A stretch of DNA of 64,000 nt from Megalonaias nervosa (GCA_016617855.1 JAECUM010001908.1:62001-126000); one strand, 5' to 3'; counted from the first letter of the stretch, positions 26,701-35,424 are shown. The notes: generated from the sequence alone by a model not told the origin. A program made the numbers and translations.

Positions 26701-29185
26701 TATGCCAATTCTTGAAAAACCAAAAAATGAACGTCTACATAGCTGACCTCAGGCCATTTCATCTGATCGTCGCTAAAAACTTCAGTTCGCAGTTTATATG
26801 GATCAATCTGTATTTTAGCAGTTTTCTGAATGTATCTCTCACGAACATCACAAGTGAATCAAGATAAGAAGTATGGATCATAGCTTTCTTTGTTGTTTTC
26901 TCCATCATAACTATCAAAGTCAACTATCGATTTGTTGGGGGACTCAAAATGGCAGCGTTTGTTTAATCGCATTGCATTTTGGGAAATTGTGTACCTTAGA
27001 GTGACATCAGTGAAAACAACCCATTGGATTTTTTTAGAATTGGAATGAAAACTTTTTCTTTTCCTGTTTATTGTCATTAATTTTAAAGATATTAAAATCA
27101 ACCAAAACTATTTTAACATAATTAAATTCTAAAGTGGCAATTGTTATTTACTAAATTGCAATTTCAGATCAACATATATATATGTACAAGGACACTATAA
27201 TGAATATGCACTATTAGCTTTAATGGCAAAACTTAATTTCAACTTATGTATGACTCATCATTATGGTATTTTGTGCAAAAATGATAGGAGGGAGGTGCTT
27301 AAAATAAAGGCTTTAGAGTAGTGAATTTATTATTAAAGCTGAATGTTCACAAAACAGTTTTATATTACCATATCGAAGAACTAGGCAAAATTCAGCTTGA
27401 AATAACCATGAGGTCAAGATTTTGCAAAAAGTGGCCAAATACAAATATTAAAATGTAGCGATAACAACGTAACTAGGGGGCACTTCAGTGGGCACAAGTG
27501 CCACCATTTTACTATTTTTGTACCAAGAGGTACCCCTTGTTACAGGGCTTCCATTCTTTTAAGATAATTTCATGAATAGCTGGAAAATATTATGTCATAA
27601 CCTGCGCAAAGGAAAGTTTGACTTTTGTTTTAAACTATACATTACTGGTAAGAATTTGATACAGCTCAGAGAAAAATTTTCCTGAAAAACCCACAAAATG
27701 TGGATCAGGGAGGGTTTCATGCAGGAGAGGTTTTATTTATATATCTAAATGTGGAATGAGTCAAGAACTTTATGGTACTAATCTTCATTTCATGGGAATA
27801 CAGCTATATTATAACATCCTCCCATCTCATCTTTAACTGGAAATGCATGTCAGTTCTCTCCCTTGAGCAGCAGGTAGAGATAGCAACCACATAAGTCCGA
27901 TGTTTTATCAATAAAGTACAACAAAATCTGTGACAACACGAAATGACCTTATCAGTACAATAAATATACATATATTTATAGTACATATAAGGTGATTTAT
28001 TGTAAGGTACTATACTGCGAAAACATCAGACTCCTTTGATAGCAACTATATACTCATTGATTATAAATATCGTTGCTACCGCTACCCATAACCAAGCAGT
28101 TTGTTTTTATTATTACTGCTACAAAATAGTATCAAACCTGCTTGATACTTTTGGATATGAAATTAATGTAGTAGTAAAGATTAATATAAATTTGTGCTTG
28201 TGTCTTCACAGATGAGATTGTTTTCTGTTAGAAGAATAAGACCGCTCCCCCATAATTAAAAAAAAATAACTTTTAAAGTTTTTAAGGCTACTCACAGCTC
28301 AGGTTGTTGTAGCATCCATACCCCCTGCATAAACATCTTCATTTGTCTGTGATTTTATCATTTTTTTATACTGTTTAAGAAATAAGTTCATACTGTTATG
28401 ACAAAAAATACCTGCACAATCCAACTGTGCAATAAAGCAACAACAAAATAAAAAAATAAAAATAAAAAGTATATACAGTACTGTATTTAACTTTTCATAG
28501 GAAATATTAGAGAAAAAAATATTTTATGTAAACCTGCATTCATAAAAACAATATTTTTAGATGAATTAGTCTAAAAAAATTCTCATACAGGTAGGCATTT
28601 ATAAGAAATAAATACCTGGATTATCTTGTTACAGTGCAGTTATAGATTTTTTTTTAAAAGTAAGAAATTGGATGTTACCAATCCCTTTTGTTTTTCACTT
28701 TCACATGAAAAAAACACGAATAAAGACTAGCTTTTCACATAATTTGACTTTTAGATTGGACATACAATCATCACTGTAAATTCTGATTAATTAAAGCTGC
28801 AAATTCTGTATTAGCCAAGGCACATTTCCCCAAAATTTCCTTTTATATACCAGAACCTGGTCATTCCATACCCAAGTAGTTTCGTACCCAAATGAGTCGT
28901 TTCATACCCAAAGCAATGATCGTTTTGTACCCAAGGTGCTGGTCGTTTCGTACCCAATGCTATAGTCGTTTCGTACTTAAAGTACAAATGTAACCACCAA
29001 TATCATAAAAAAGATATTTCATATGTATTTCAAACTGTTTAAAGCTGTTCAATGTTTCATTACAGGTATTACCATGTGAGATTGAGCATCTTTGGATCAC
29101 CAAGACGAAGTATTGTAATGTAATAGCATATACAATTTTTATGTCATCTGAATAAACTATTTCTATGTTGCTTTTTTTCCTTTGT

Positions 29186-29237
<52 letters not shown>

Positions 29238-31411
29238 TACAGATAGATAGATAGAGGCATACAAAATTACAAAGGTAATTACATGAATGATCAATGCTAA
29301 GATGAATCTACAAGTCAGTGAAGTAATGGCTATATATAAATGGCCAATAATAATAATAATAATAATAATAATAGGAACAAAATTAAGGGATAATATTATA
29401 TGAATTCTACATGATCTTGTATACTTTAACAGGAAGCATAATTGAAATGTTAAGTTATCAAATGTTAAAATCCACGGATATCTAATAAGTTGAAGCTTTC
29501 AAGCTTAGTTCAGTTTCACACGTGTTTGATTATTTGTTTTTGTTTCACTTTGAAATAATTACAAGAGATCTCTGTTTTTCAGCAGTCTTTGATTCGGAGA
29601 AATCTTAATAAATTCCGTGTCAAGAATTATTGGACCTTAATACTACATTTACCTCACTTGTTTACTGGGGATTTACTATAACTTCGGAAATTTAAATTTG
29701 TTTTACTCAGGCACTAATAATTTAGTATAATGATCAGAAGGCAAACTTGGAGTTATATACAATGAATTAAAATTTATCATTAAGCCAAAAAGATAGTTGA
29801 AAGTGTCCAAAACTTTGCACAAGTATGCTAATGCAGCTGGCAGTCTACCAAAAAATGGCTTGGCGGTCCATATAGTATACCACGTTCAACACCTTTAAAA
29901 GCAGGCGACAAAAATTGAAATTAACACCAGTACTGGTCTTTGGAGAAGAGAAACTTAATCAAGCAACACTGTTTTTTCTGCATTCAGCCCCATTATTAAA
30001 AGATCGCAGAATTTCTAGTTGCTTTGAGAGGATAAACATTTGTGATTTTTTTCAGTCACATTAGTCATTAGTAAGTAATACCAAGAAATATGACAATGTT
30101 TCTTAATTTGAACGATAGAAAAAAAAATTGACTTATTCAGTTATTTAAACCTGGCCAACGTTTTCTTTTTCTTTTTACTGGCAATGTGAATTTTTGCTAA
30201 TTCTTTTAGTACAAAGATGGTATTATACAGTGAAAACAATACAATTACTGTAATTATTTGTGTTTGGTCAATTTTTTGCCTGGATATGCTTTGTTCATGC
30301 AATTTTTAAGGTAGGAAAAAGATTAGGCCTAGAGAGGGCGCGGTAAATATGACAATACCTTATATTTGACCTTGTAAATTAATGGGTACGAAACGACCAC
30401 CACCTTGGGTACCAAACAGCCAGCACCTTGAGTACGAAACGACTAGCACCTTGGGTACGAAACAACCAGCACCTTGGGTACAAAACAACCATTTTTCACT
30501 AGGTACGAAACAACTTGGGTACAGAATGACCATGGGCCTTATATACCACATACATTTGTAAATTATACTTCAAGTACAGTCTGGTTATATTCTCTAGTGA
30601 CTATTTCATTAATTAACCCATAAAAGCATTCCATTACTGGATTTGTATTCAATATATACACTGTACAAAAAATGCTCACCTTTTGGAGAAATTTTTTTTT
30701 TTGCAGGTAATAAAATATGTTGTTTGCACTTGCTATGAGCAAAAACCATGAAAAAGATTGTATTTTATTTGCTAATTTGTCATTTCTGATGCTCTGACCT
30801 TCTCAAAATACCAAATTTATTAACCCGAGATGAAATTTTAAATTTGGCCTGTTATCCCTAAAAAATGAGGATGGTACATGTGTTTGAATGCATTCTGTCA
30901 ATTTACTTTGAAGTTATCATAAAAATGAGTCCAGTTTTGAATTCTGCACACTCAAATTATGCAGAAAACATTCAATTTTTATATATTCTATAATATTTTT
31001 TTAAAAGCATCCCTTGTTGCAATACGAAGCATGAGTCACCGAAACTGGAAACTTTATGCTAGTTTTTGTTTTTGCTTTAGGATCGAAATGACTAAAGGTC
31101 CACCTTGTTGTATGATATGAAATCTTGAATATAACATAACGAGCTTTAAAAGAACGAACGAATAAATATTGGCTTAAGTCTATTGCTGGTTTCAGTTTCT
31201 AAAACTTCCAACGAATGTTCACGGTCACTGAAACAGGGCACACCAAGATACATGATGAAGGAACAAGCAACAAAATGCAGCTGAACAGCCATGATAATCC
31301 TATGTATTAGAACCGGCTTCGCGCTCCCTATCTTCGCTTACTAAAAAATTCGGCAACTATTTCAGTGGATCCTTTTAAAGTGATGGCATTTTGAGTCACC
31401 GTAGCAGCCAT
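6974..31411 (-). CDS. MAD2L1: MAD2L1 spindle assembly checkpoint protein, exons 1-4 of a five-exon gene (3' end outside window)
   Basis: MAD2 is the HORMA-domain protein that binds MAD1 and CDC20 at unattached kinetochores and holds back the anaphase-promoting complex. Four exons (31411-31342, 13570-13424, 10531-10411, 7077-6974) join in phase (1, 1, 2, 1) into 147 codons with no stop. The joined product starts [15 protein letters not shown] and carries the family strings [40 protein letters not shown] and [17 protein letters not shown]. Arg132 in SVIRQ matches the conserved HORMA-dimer arginine (133 in the human protein). The phases and break points fit the five-exon layout known from vertebrates. 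The final exon, which should encode about 58 residues including the mobile safety-belt C-terminus, was not found between 1 and 6973. No internal defect is seen, so this is read as a live gene. Identification is very secure; completeness is not. Confidence 0.95.
7257..7415 (+). repeat. Dispersed repeat B, copy 1
   Basis: A ~160 base segment containing GTGATTTACCTGG, ACTTTTACTTTACACCTGGC, GGGGGAGGTCCCC, CCAACTTTG and CAACTCATCCTC. It recurs in the same orientation at 16076-16235. It is unclassified and shows no terminal repeats. Confidence 0.7.
7560..8100 (+). repeat. ~140 bp imperfect tandem repeat, block 2 (about three units)
   Basis: The same unit as at 5140-5880. The AAGATGGC anchors follow each other near 7693, 7833 and 7966 (spacings ~135-140), each accompanied by CATTTAGG.CCA and AAGTC.TTAGTGAAAA segments. 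Block 2 lies in intron 3 and block 1 in intron 4, so the two flank MAD2L1 exon 4 in the same orientation. Confidence 0.72.
8227..8338 (-). repeat. tRNA-like SINE segment inside short inverted arms
   Basis: On the minus strand, TGGCCTAATGG matches a pol III A box and GGTTTGAACCC matches a B box, with a plausible 5 bp anticodon stem between them (GCATC/GATGT). The loop has G where tRNAs have T33, and the acceptor stem does not pair, so this is not a functional tRNA gene. Arms of about 16 bases (AAGTC...ATGAC and GTCAT...GACTT) flank it and are inverted to each other. Confidence 0.5.
10411..10531 (-). CDS. MAD2L1: MAD2L1 exon 3
   Basis: A 121-base exon. With the G left from exon 2 it reads [20 protein letters not shown], then [20 protein letters not shown], and ends with AG that is completed to Ser by exon 4. 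The acceptor is TTTTTTCTTTTCAG and the donor is AAAG/GTAATC. The central strand (LVVVI) and the VLERWQFD motif are diagnostic of MAD2 rather than of other HORMA proteins such as MAD2L2 or HORMAD. Confidence 0.95.
10795..12093. mobile_element. Non-autonomous pogo/Tigger-like DNA transposon (candidate)
   Basis: The left end reads TACAATCAAAACCTGTCAAC, then AGTGGCCACC. The right end in reverse complement reads TACAGTCAGACCTGTCCTAA, then TGGTCACC. These are imperfect inverted termini of the pogo type with TA at each outer edge, as expected for Tc1/mariner-class insertion into TA. No transposase is present in the 1.3 kb between. Two adjacent smaller elements are an alternative. Confidence 0.4.
11345..11470 (-). 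repeat. Dispersed repeat A, copy 2 (inverted relative to copy 1)
   Basis: The reverse complement matches 3363-3530 across GGGAAAC, the CCCTCA segment, the run of Cs after CAGGG, and TTTTGATACC. It lies inside the pogo-like element at 10795-12093. Confidence 0.58.
13424..13570 (-). CDS. MAD2L1: MAD2L1 exon 2
   Basis: A 147-base exon encoding [18 protein letters not shown] through [10 protein letters not shown], which is the first beta/alpha part of the HORMA domain. The acceptor is a pyrimidine tract ending TTTCCAG (AG at 13572-13571). The donor is AAAG/GTTTAT, with GT at 13423-13422. The exon is in phase with exons 1 and 3 and contains no stop. Confidence 0.95.
14695..14737. repeat. (CA)n microsatellite
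   Basis: An uninterrupted CA dinucleotide run of 43 bases. Confidence 0.95.
15209..15432. repeat. 56 bp tandem repeat, four copies
   Basis: The unit begins ACCTCAATAACTAACAACAG and ends ACATATCAAA. Copies start at exactly 15209, 15265, 15321 and 15377, and the array stops after 15432. Copies differ at only a few positions, so the expansion is young relative to the ~140 bp arrays. No function is evident. Confidence 0.95.
16076..16235 (+). repeat. Dispersed repeat B, copy 2
   Basis: Same-orientation match to 7257-7415, from CAGG.CTTTCCTTATCA through GGTGATTTACCTGGCTACTT to AAATCTAATGGAA. Differences are scattered substitutions and short indels, which indicates an old interspersed family in MAD2L1 introns. 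Confidence 0.7.
17190..17640 (-). pseudogene. hAT-like transposase relic with BED-type zinc finger
   Basis: Two pieces of decayed minus-strand coding sequence can be read. A stretch with KCTFN and [13 protein letters not shown] at about 17530-17610 is followed, in a shifted frame at about 17414-17522, by [24 protein letters not shown] and so on, which has the C-x-x...SHAKGKKH pattern of BED fingers found at the start of hAT-class transposases. Further downstream a [17 protein letters not shown] string may belong to the same protein. Frameshifts and stops separate the pieces, and the catalytic domain was not found. The assignment rests on a short motif, so it is tentative. Confidence 0.4.
22105..22164. 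mobile_element. Minimal MITE copy, same termini as the 45298 MITE
   Basis: The left end CAATCTGATTAAAATCAGAT and the right end in reverse complement CAGTCTAAATCAGATCACCA match the termini of the element at 45298-45607. Almost nothing lies between them, so this is a 60-base palindromic remnant. Flanks (CGCCATGCTT and TGCCGTGTTA) are only weakly alike, so the target duplication is uncertain. Confidence 0.5.
22433..24234 (+). pseudogene. THAP-domain DDE transposase, ISL2EU/DDE_Tnp_4-like, broken
   Basis: The product would cut and join transposon ends. The N-terminus [14 protein letters not shown] carries the first two zinc ligands of a THAP domain (C4, C9). After a frameshift near 22556-22563 the domain continues [12 protein letters not shown]...SKHFVG, where the third Cys is replaced. 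Acceptor-like TTTACAG sites at 22765 and 22978 suggest introns. A coiled region ([18 protein letters not shown] to 23433) precedes a further frameshift. The DDE domain runs from about 23590, with [13 protein letters not shown] as its helix-turn-helix, D in VVVVLDCFE and D in DIVMVDRGF. The expected Glu near the end is Gln (YVQRVIG). TGA codons interrupt it at 23932 and about 24180. It is an inactive relic. Confidence 0.75.
24235..24793. other. Spacer between the two convergent ISL2EU genes
   Basis: AT-rich and non-coding; it would contain both 3' ends. No hairpin or repeat stands out. Confidence 0.5.
24794..26972 (-). pseudogene. SWIM zinc finger / YqaJ-type exonuclease / PHD finger protein of the ISL2EU element, broken
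   Basis: This is the second protein of the element, of lambda-exonuclease (YqaJ) type, expected to resect DNA ends. Exon 1 (26972-26583) holds [19 protein letters not shown] and [11 protein letters not shown]; it joins in phase across a GT/AG intron to an exon starting at 26247 ([20 protein letters not shown]). A SWIM-like finger follows at about 26180-26110, with CTCI where CxHx is expected. The YqaJ domain lies at 25690-25000, with [29 protein letters not shown] and YYYQMQMQ, so the catalytic D and E-x-K are kept. A C-terminal PHD finger (CICGGDDD...WYCGKCK) has Tyr in place of the conserved His (WFYTSC). Breaks: TGA near 26860, a frameshift near 26165-26175, TAG at 25808-25810. The last 338 codons read open. 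Confidence 0.78.
28862..28980. repeat. Left inverted end of the foldback-like element: 23 bp tandem units
   Basis: About five units are anchored on TACCCAA and GTTTCG. Unit lengths shrink towards the outer edge. The array is the inverse of 30383-30532. Confidence 0.85.
29186..29255. repeat. (GATA)n microsatellite
   Basis: About 17 GATA units with a single interruption (GATATACAGATA), inside the foldback-like element. Confidence 0.95.
29346..29373. repeat. (AAT)n microsatellite
   Basis: About nine AAT units, inside the foldback-like element. Confidence 0.95.
30383..30532. repeat. Right inverted end of the foldback-like element: 23 bp tandem units
   Basis: About six units of the form GGGTACGAAACGACCAGCACCTT, with mutations. 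It is the inverse of 28862-28980. An ORF across it is simply the translated repeat and is not a gene. Confidence 0.85.
31342..31411 (-). CDS. MAD2L1: MAD2L1 exon 1 (start codon)
   Basis: Coding starts with the ATG at 31411-31409 and runs for 23 codons plus one base ([19 protein letters not shown], then AEFF). It ends at A followed by the donor GTAAGC at 31341-31336. The leftover A joins TG of exon 2 to give Met24 and then YGINS. The N-terminal pattern ITLKGS.EIV.EFF is typical of MAD2. An E2F-like site lies 17 bases upstream. Intron 1 is 17.8 kb long and full of transposons. Confidence 0.93.
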
Positions 31412-31427
31412 AGCCGTTGTTTTCAAC

Positions 31428-31435
31428 TTCCCGCC
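31428..31435 (-). promoter_or_regulatory. E2F-type site in the MAD2L1 proximal promoter
   Basis: On the gene's strand the sequence is GGCGGGAA, a full core match to the E2F/DP motif, 17 bases upstream of the ATG, followed by GTTGAAAAC (loosely like a CHR element). MAD2L1 is a known E2F target in vertebrates, so this site probably gives cell-cycle control. The transcription start was not identified, so the site could be in the 5' untranslated region. Confidence 0.55.
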
Positions 31436-31501
31436 ACCTCATTTGGGAGATATTAGCTTAACGAAAAATTTAGAGAAATTCCGCTCAAGGGACTTAACTC
31501 T

Positions 31502-31539
<38 letters not shown>

Positions 31540-32236
31540 GTATACCATGCAATAATAGATCTAAAAGTGATATGCTAATCGTCATTTGTCTCTTACTGTA
31601 ATTATGTATTATGTTATTGTATGTGTTATCGTATTCTTTTATGTTTTGTAAATCATGCAGGAAATGTGAAAATGAAACTTTGAGAAGGCCCCTCCCCACC
31701 AAAAAAAAGTCTGGTCCAAACATTTGCAGGTGTTTTGGGGTCGGCCTAATGAGAAATGGGGTTTTTACCCTACTCCTCTCCCGCACTCTAGGGCCGTCCA
31801 ATCTCTTAGAGAGTCCTGACTGTGTTCACTTCCAGTCAGCCCACTATACACTGAATCAATATATTTTACCGAATGACATTTGCCTCATTAGATGGACTGA
31901 AACTGAGAGTCTGAAATGCAGTCCTGTCTCACGCGAGGGTTGTAATGGAATTATCTGCGACCGGTAGGACACGGCTAGATTCAATTGGCAACGGCCACAG
32001 GCGAATAGCTTGCATTTGAAATCAAAACATGACGGAGTGTTGATTCTGAAACAACAAAGTTTGGGTGATCTAATTGGAAGTGAATTCAACGTGGCAGGTG
32101 TTAGAAATATTTACAATACAGTCCAGTGGAGACTATTAGATAATTGGTTGACTTACAATAACAATTTTAAGATGCTGTAGTTAGTACATTAGCTTAAAAT
32201 GTATATTGGCTACTTTCTTATTGACGCCTTCGCGCT
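31436..32236. other. MAD2L1 upstream region
   Basis: Presumed promoter and 5' flank. It contains a (CT)n run at 31505-31536 and otherwise AT-rich sequence with a few CpGs. ORFs here on both strands show no family motif. The GC-richer Polinton relic begins at about 32.2 kb. Confidence 0.5.
31505..31536. repeat. (TC)n microsatellite
   Basis: An uninterrupted TC run about 95 bases upstream of the MAD2L1 start codon; it may act as a GAGA-type promoter tract, which is an inference only. Confidence 0.95.
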
Positions 32237-32371
32237 ATGACAACTTTGGTTGTAGTAGCCTATGTTGTGGTTGGGTTGGGTGTACACGCAGCTCGTCAAC
32301 CCGAAAATGTTAACAGCAGTATTGATAGCTCACGACCTTCTACTTCGAAACATACAGACCATATCGATTAA
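32237..32371 (+). CDS. Small ORF, hydrophobic N-terminus, unrecognised
   Basis: A 44-residue ORF starting MTTLVVVAYVVVGLGVHAAR, which looks like a signal or membrane segment, followed by a polar tail. It lies at the left edge of the Polinton relic. No family was recognised, and it may be chance. Confidence 0.2.
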   Translation: MTTLVVVAYVVVGLGVHAARQPENVNSSIDSSRPSTSKHTDHID

Positions 32372-32611
32372 AGGGAATAGCGCGTGAGGTGGATGCAGTT
32401 CCTTCATATGTCTTAAAACAATCAGGCGCAAAAGTAGACCGCTCTGGCGTCGCATTTTTGTACCTGTTATTGGAAAGCCGCATCGTATGGCGGTGGAGCG
32501 CAAAGTGCAAGCCTCGAGTCTAGAGGGACGTTATTGTTGCTTTTCTGAATTCTGTTGTTGGAACAACCAAAAGCAGAGATTATTATGAATCTCCAGCGAG
32601 ATTTTAATAAG

Positions 32612-32965
32612 CTACTCGGGAGCTTCTGCTCTATCGAGGGCTATCAATTCGTGTTTTTCTACTTCTTCATTGACAATCGAAGTATAGGCCATGTTTGTGC
32701 AAGATCGTATTTCGTTTCTGAGCGTCACGTATGTTCCATGCTGAACGACAATGAGCTTAAGCTCCTCCGAGGAGACGGTGTTATCTGCGAACGCCTTTGA
32801 TATGTGGTCCGCGATTGTATAAAGCTTGGCTTCGGCCAAGACGCTGATTTCATCATGCTTTCTGGCTTTCATAGGAAGTCTGTGGCTAATAAAATGTATT
32901 ACAATGGAAACTAGATCGCAGCTCAGAGCATTGATCTCATAATGGTTGTAAGAATCCAGATACAC
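32612..32965 (-). pseudogene. Polinton-relic ORF, uncharacterised helical protein
   Basis: An open stretch of 117 codons whose middle (MKARKHDEISVLAEAKLYTI, then ADHISKAFADNTVSSEEL) is strongly helical and charged, in a coding-like style consistent with its neighbours. It lies downstream of the protease on the same strand. The function is unknown, and neither end can be trusted because the neighbouring frames are broken. Confidence 0.4.
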
Positions 32966-33236
32966 TCCACACCGATGCCCAGAGACACGGCTGTCAGTAT
33001 GATATCAACGCCATCCACGACGTTGCCTGCGCGAGGGTACATTTTGTAAAGACCACCCTGCTACTCTACCTATGCGCTTAGGAGGTTTCCACGTCTGTTA
33101 TTTTGTTTTCATAAAAAAAAAATCTTATGCGTCTTTCAGTTTGGGGTACAATAGCATTACCATTCCTCTGTGAGGAGCGTGATATGACAGTTTCATTGGT
33201 CTGGAGAGATGGGGGGAGGGGTAGCTATCACGCGGA

Positions 33237-33516
33237 AACGTATTTCTAACCTGTCGTCGATGGTTGTATGTATTGCACGACTTCATCAAGAGGAGGTAAA
33301 CCAAACGAATCGAAATACTCGACGTCGCTCTAACGTGGATCTTTGACGATGGCGACCCAGTGAGTACCATGTCCATCGTAATAATTTTGCAGATTAACCA
33401 CACAGCTCTCGTCGGACATGATGTGTTCAGGAAGTTGATCTTTAGAAAAGACACCTCTGAAATTTCCAACAGGTGGTCCTAATGTTTGCTCGATGTCGAT
33501 GTTGGTTAAAACCTTT
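33237..33516 (-). pseudogene. Adenovirus-type (Ulp1-like) cysteine protease relic
   Basis: One frame reads from LTNIDIEQTLGPPVG through GHGTHWVAIVKD to VEYFDSFGLPP. The histidine before Trp (THW) and the acid in YFDSFG match the catalytic His and Asp/Glu positions of the protease that matures capsids in adenoviruses and Polintons. An in-frame TAG separates the two motifs near 33335. The catalytic Cys region was not found downstream. The copy is broken. Confidence 0.6.
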
Positions 33517-33599
33517 AATTCTTATGCCCCCTGTGAAAACCCCGTTTCGGGAAATGCCATTTCCGTGGGTGGTTCCAGGAAGCTGGAGTCATTTTCCGA

Positions 33600-34063
33600 T
33601 GCCGAGCAATCCTGGCAATAACGTTCCAGCGATGCCTGCTAACAGTGGCCCTAGAAATCCTCCTTGCTTGGACAGCTGTGACGCCGACAATTTCAGAACG
33701 ATGCCTCGCCGTGCAGCAGTATGTTCAACATGACTCGGTCCGGCCCGATGAGCGCCGACGCCTTAAGCCTGATCGATACAGGTCTCTTATGCGTGGCTGC
33801 CACAACGATATTTTTCATCTGTTGTGGTGACAGCGTTAAATCTTCTGGGATGTACGACATGTGGTTATAGTAATTGCTATTATTTTCTCTTGACGTTTCG
33901 ATAACCCATGGATGACGTCACCATGGCACATTTTTACGTCGGGCAACTCCACTGCGGAAAAAGACACCGTTTCCATCACCGATTTTTGGGTAGCTCTGGT
34001 AATGGCTCCGATGGCTGTGGCAAGACCTAACGGTGCAAGAACTGATGTAAACAGTTTATCCAC
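33600..34063 (-). pseudogene. Polinton-relic ORF between capsid and protease, uncharacterised
   Basis: The open part reads MDKLFTSVLAPLGLATAIGA with a hydrophobic N-terminal segment. A second coherent stretch in another frame (KNIVVAATHKRPVSIRLKAS, then ALIGPDRVM) follows at about 33810-33700. A small hydrophobic late protein would fit this location, but no family is recognised. Confidence 0.35.
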
Positions 34064-35424
34064 CCTGGTTTTGACGAATGCAACGATCTGAGTTCACCAG
34101 CGCGTAATACACGTAATCACCACCAGGATTAGCAATAGTCCACCGAATCTCGATGTCGGCGGCAGAATTTTTGAGACGCTCGGAAACATCGAAGTGGAAG
34201 ATAGGATACAACTTAGCAAACTCGTCCATCGAGATCTGCGTGCCCGTGTCCACATCCTAGTACTTTTGCATGGCTTCCATCAGAAACATGTACACGCGAA
34301 AATAGTTTCGGTGCCTACAGCAAAATTGCATTCGAGTTCTCTCTCTGGATACTGCCTGGAGCTCACTCTGACATGAATGTGAGACAGATTGAGATGCTTA
34401 AAGATGTATTTGTTTCCGGTTTGCTCTGCACGCTGGATAGCCAGCTGAAATGCCACGAACACATGCCTGGGAAGCTCGCTGCCCCGATTGGTGGACACTC
34501 TGCTCGACGTGATCAACTGAGCCACGGTAAATTGTTGCATGTAAATAATAATGTTGTTCTAAGTACAGGTTTTTTTTTGTGAATCTGGCCAGGGTCGATT
34601 CCAGCTCGAGCATATGCGTCGTCGAGGAAGTGATTTTGGGTATCCACAGCAACAACCACGTCATGGTGAATTATCCATCGGCTGGAACTGCGAATCTGTA
34701 CATGTACTGCTTCACAAAATCTCTTTTCAGCACCAGCGTGTGCTCGAGACCTCTGAAGACCATGCGGATATCCCTGCACACTCTGAAGATGCTGCTGAGG
34801 GGAGCATAATGCAGATCTCGTGGCTGGCATCAGTGAGAGCGTGTCGAGATGCAAATCCACCTTATAGGCGACATTGCGTGCAGAAGCAAAACTGACTCTG
34901 AGATTGCCTCCGTTGACCACAGCAGCATCACCCCCAGCAGCCACGGGGAGTATATGCGCGTTGGCAGCAGATTCAGAACTCACACCGGTGCCCATGCTTA
35001 TATTTCTGAACCACCACATGTTGGTGGTGCATGATCGCATGTAGTCATCGCTGAAAGGATCAGGTTAAGGATCGTGCTAGCCTGGTGTAAGTAGCTATTG
35101 ATTTCTTCCACGGTCTGATTATTCAGTTGGTATTGCGTCGACCTGAACAACAACCATCCGTTATTTTGTTGCGTGACTTGTATATCTAACACACAGTCTC
35201 CGCCCGCTACAGGATGTATTTTCCAGAGGACTTCAGAAAGGCTTTATGTGGAAGCAGGTATATATCTTCGTCGCGTCTCTCTTTTCTCTTTTTCGGTGTG
35301 TGCTCGCATTGAGATTGGTGATGTTCATATTCTGGTATTCGACGTACTCATACTTGGTCGTCGAGTGGTCGACGGGAGTATCATTATTCAGTCGAAGGTA
35401 ATCAGGAGTAAACCTCGAATACAT
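34056..35424 (-). pseudogene. Double-jelly-roll-like major capsid protein relic
   Basis: Coherent pieces occur in order on one strand but in changing frames: FTPDYLRLNNDTPVDHSTTK (35424 onward), a piece at 35192-34998, MRSCTTNMWWF (about 35040), ELPRHVFVAFQLAIQ (about 34470) and LYPIFHFDVSERLKNSAADI (about 34200). Their order and total length (~450 codons) fit the major capsid protein that forms virions in Polinton-like elements. At least four frame changes make it a pseudogene. The exact capsid lineage cannot be settled by eye. Confidence 0.58.

Larger units (their letters stand above)
22433..26972. mobile_element. Decayed ISL2EU-type DNA transposon (ends not located)
   Basis: Two convergent coding units face each other: a THAP/DDE transposase on the plus strand (22433-24234) and a SWIM-YqaJ-PHD nuclease on the minus strand (26972-24794), separated by ~0.55 kb. 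The pairing of a DDE transposase with a YqaJ-like exonuclease is the hallmark described for ISL2EU elements. Both units are interrupted, so the copy is dead. Terminal inverted repeats could not be placed on either side; a weak shared GCCATTTTGAGTC near 22388 and inverted near 26945 may be subterminal. Confidence 0.72.
28853..30538. mobile_element. Foldback-like DNA transposon with tandem-repeat inverted ends
   Basis: The two ends are inverted copies of each other: GGTCATTCCATACCCAAGTA (left) against GGTCATTCTGTACCCAAGTT (right, reverse complement). Each end is built from 23-base tandem units of the form CGTTTCGTACCCAAGGTGCTGGT, spanning about 28862-28980 and 30383-30532. The 10-base string TTATATACCA flanks both sides (28843-28852 and 30539-30548) as a perfect target duplication. 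No transposase ORF lies within the 1,686 bases; the centre is AT-rich with GATA and AAT microsatellites. This structure matches foldback (FB/Galileo-like) elements. The family name is not known. Confidence 0.78.
13571..31341. other. MAD2L1 intron 1 (17.8 kb)
   Basis: Non-coding for MAD2L1. From left to right it holds a CA microsatellite (14695), a 4 x 56 bp tandem repeat (15209), repeat B (16076), a BED-finger transposase relic (17190-17640), a mini-MITE (22105), a decayed ISL2EU-type element (22433-26972) and a foldback-like element (28853-30538). I see nothing assignable in 18.3-22.1 kb or 27.1-28.8 kb beyond AT-rich sequence. Confidence 0.75.

Noticed and set aside
27470..27520. Imperfect palindrome GGGCACTTCAGTGGGCACAAGTGCC
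   Set aside because: Isolated; considered as the right end of the ISL2EU element but has no counterpart on the left.
30360..30551. Minus-strand 63-aa ORF with repeating FVP.VLVVSY pattern
   Set aside because: It is the translation of the 23 bp repeats in the foldback-like element end, not a gene.
31611..31967. 118-aa plus-strand ORF upstream of MAD2L1
   Set aside because: Composition and overlap with minus-strand ORFs suggest chance; no motif or splice support.
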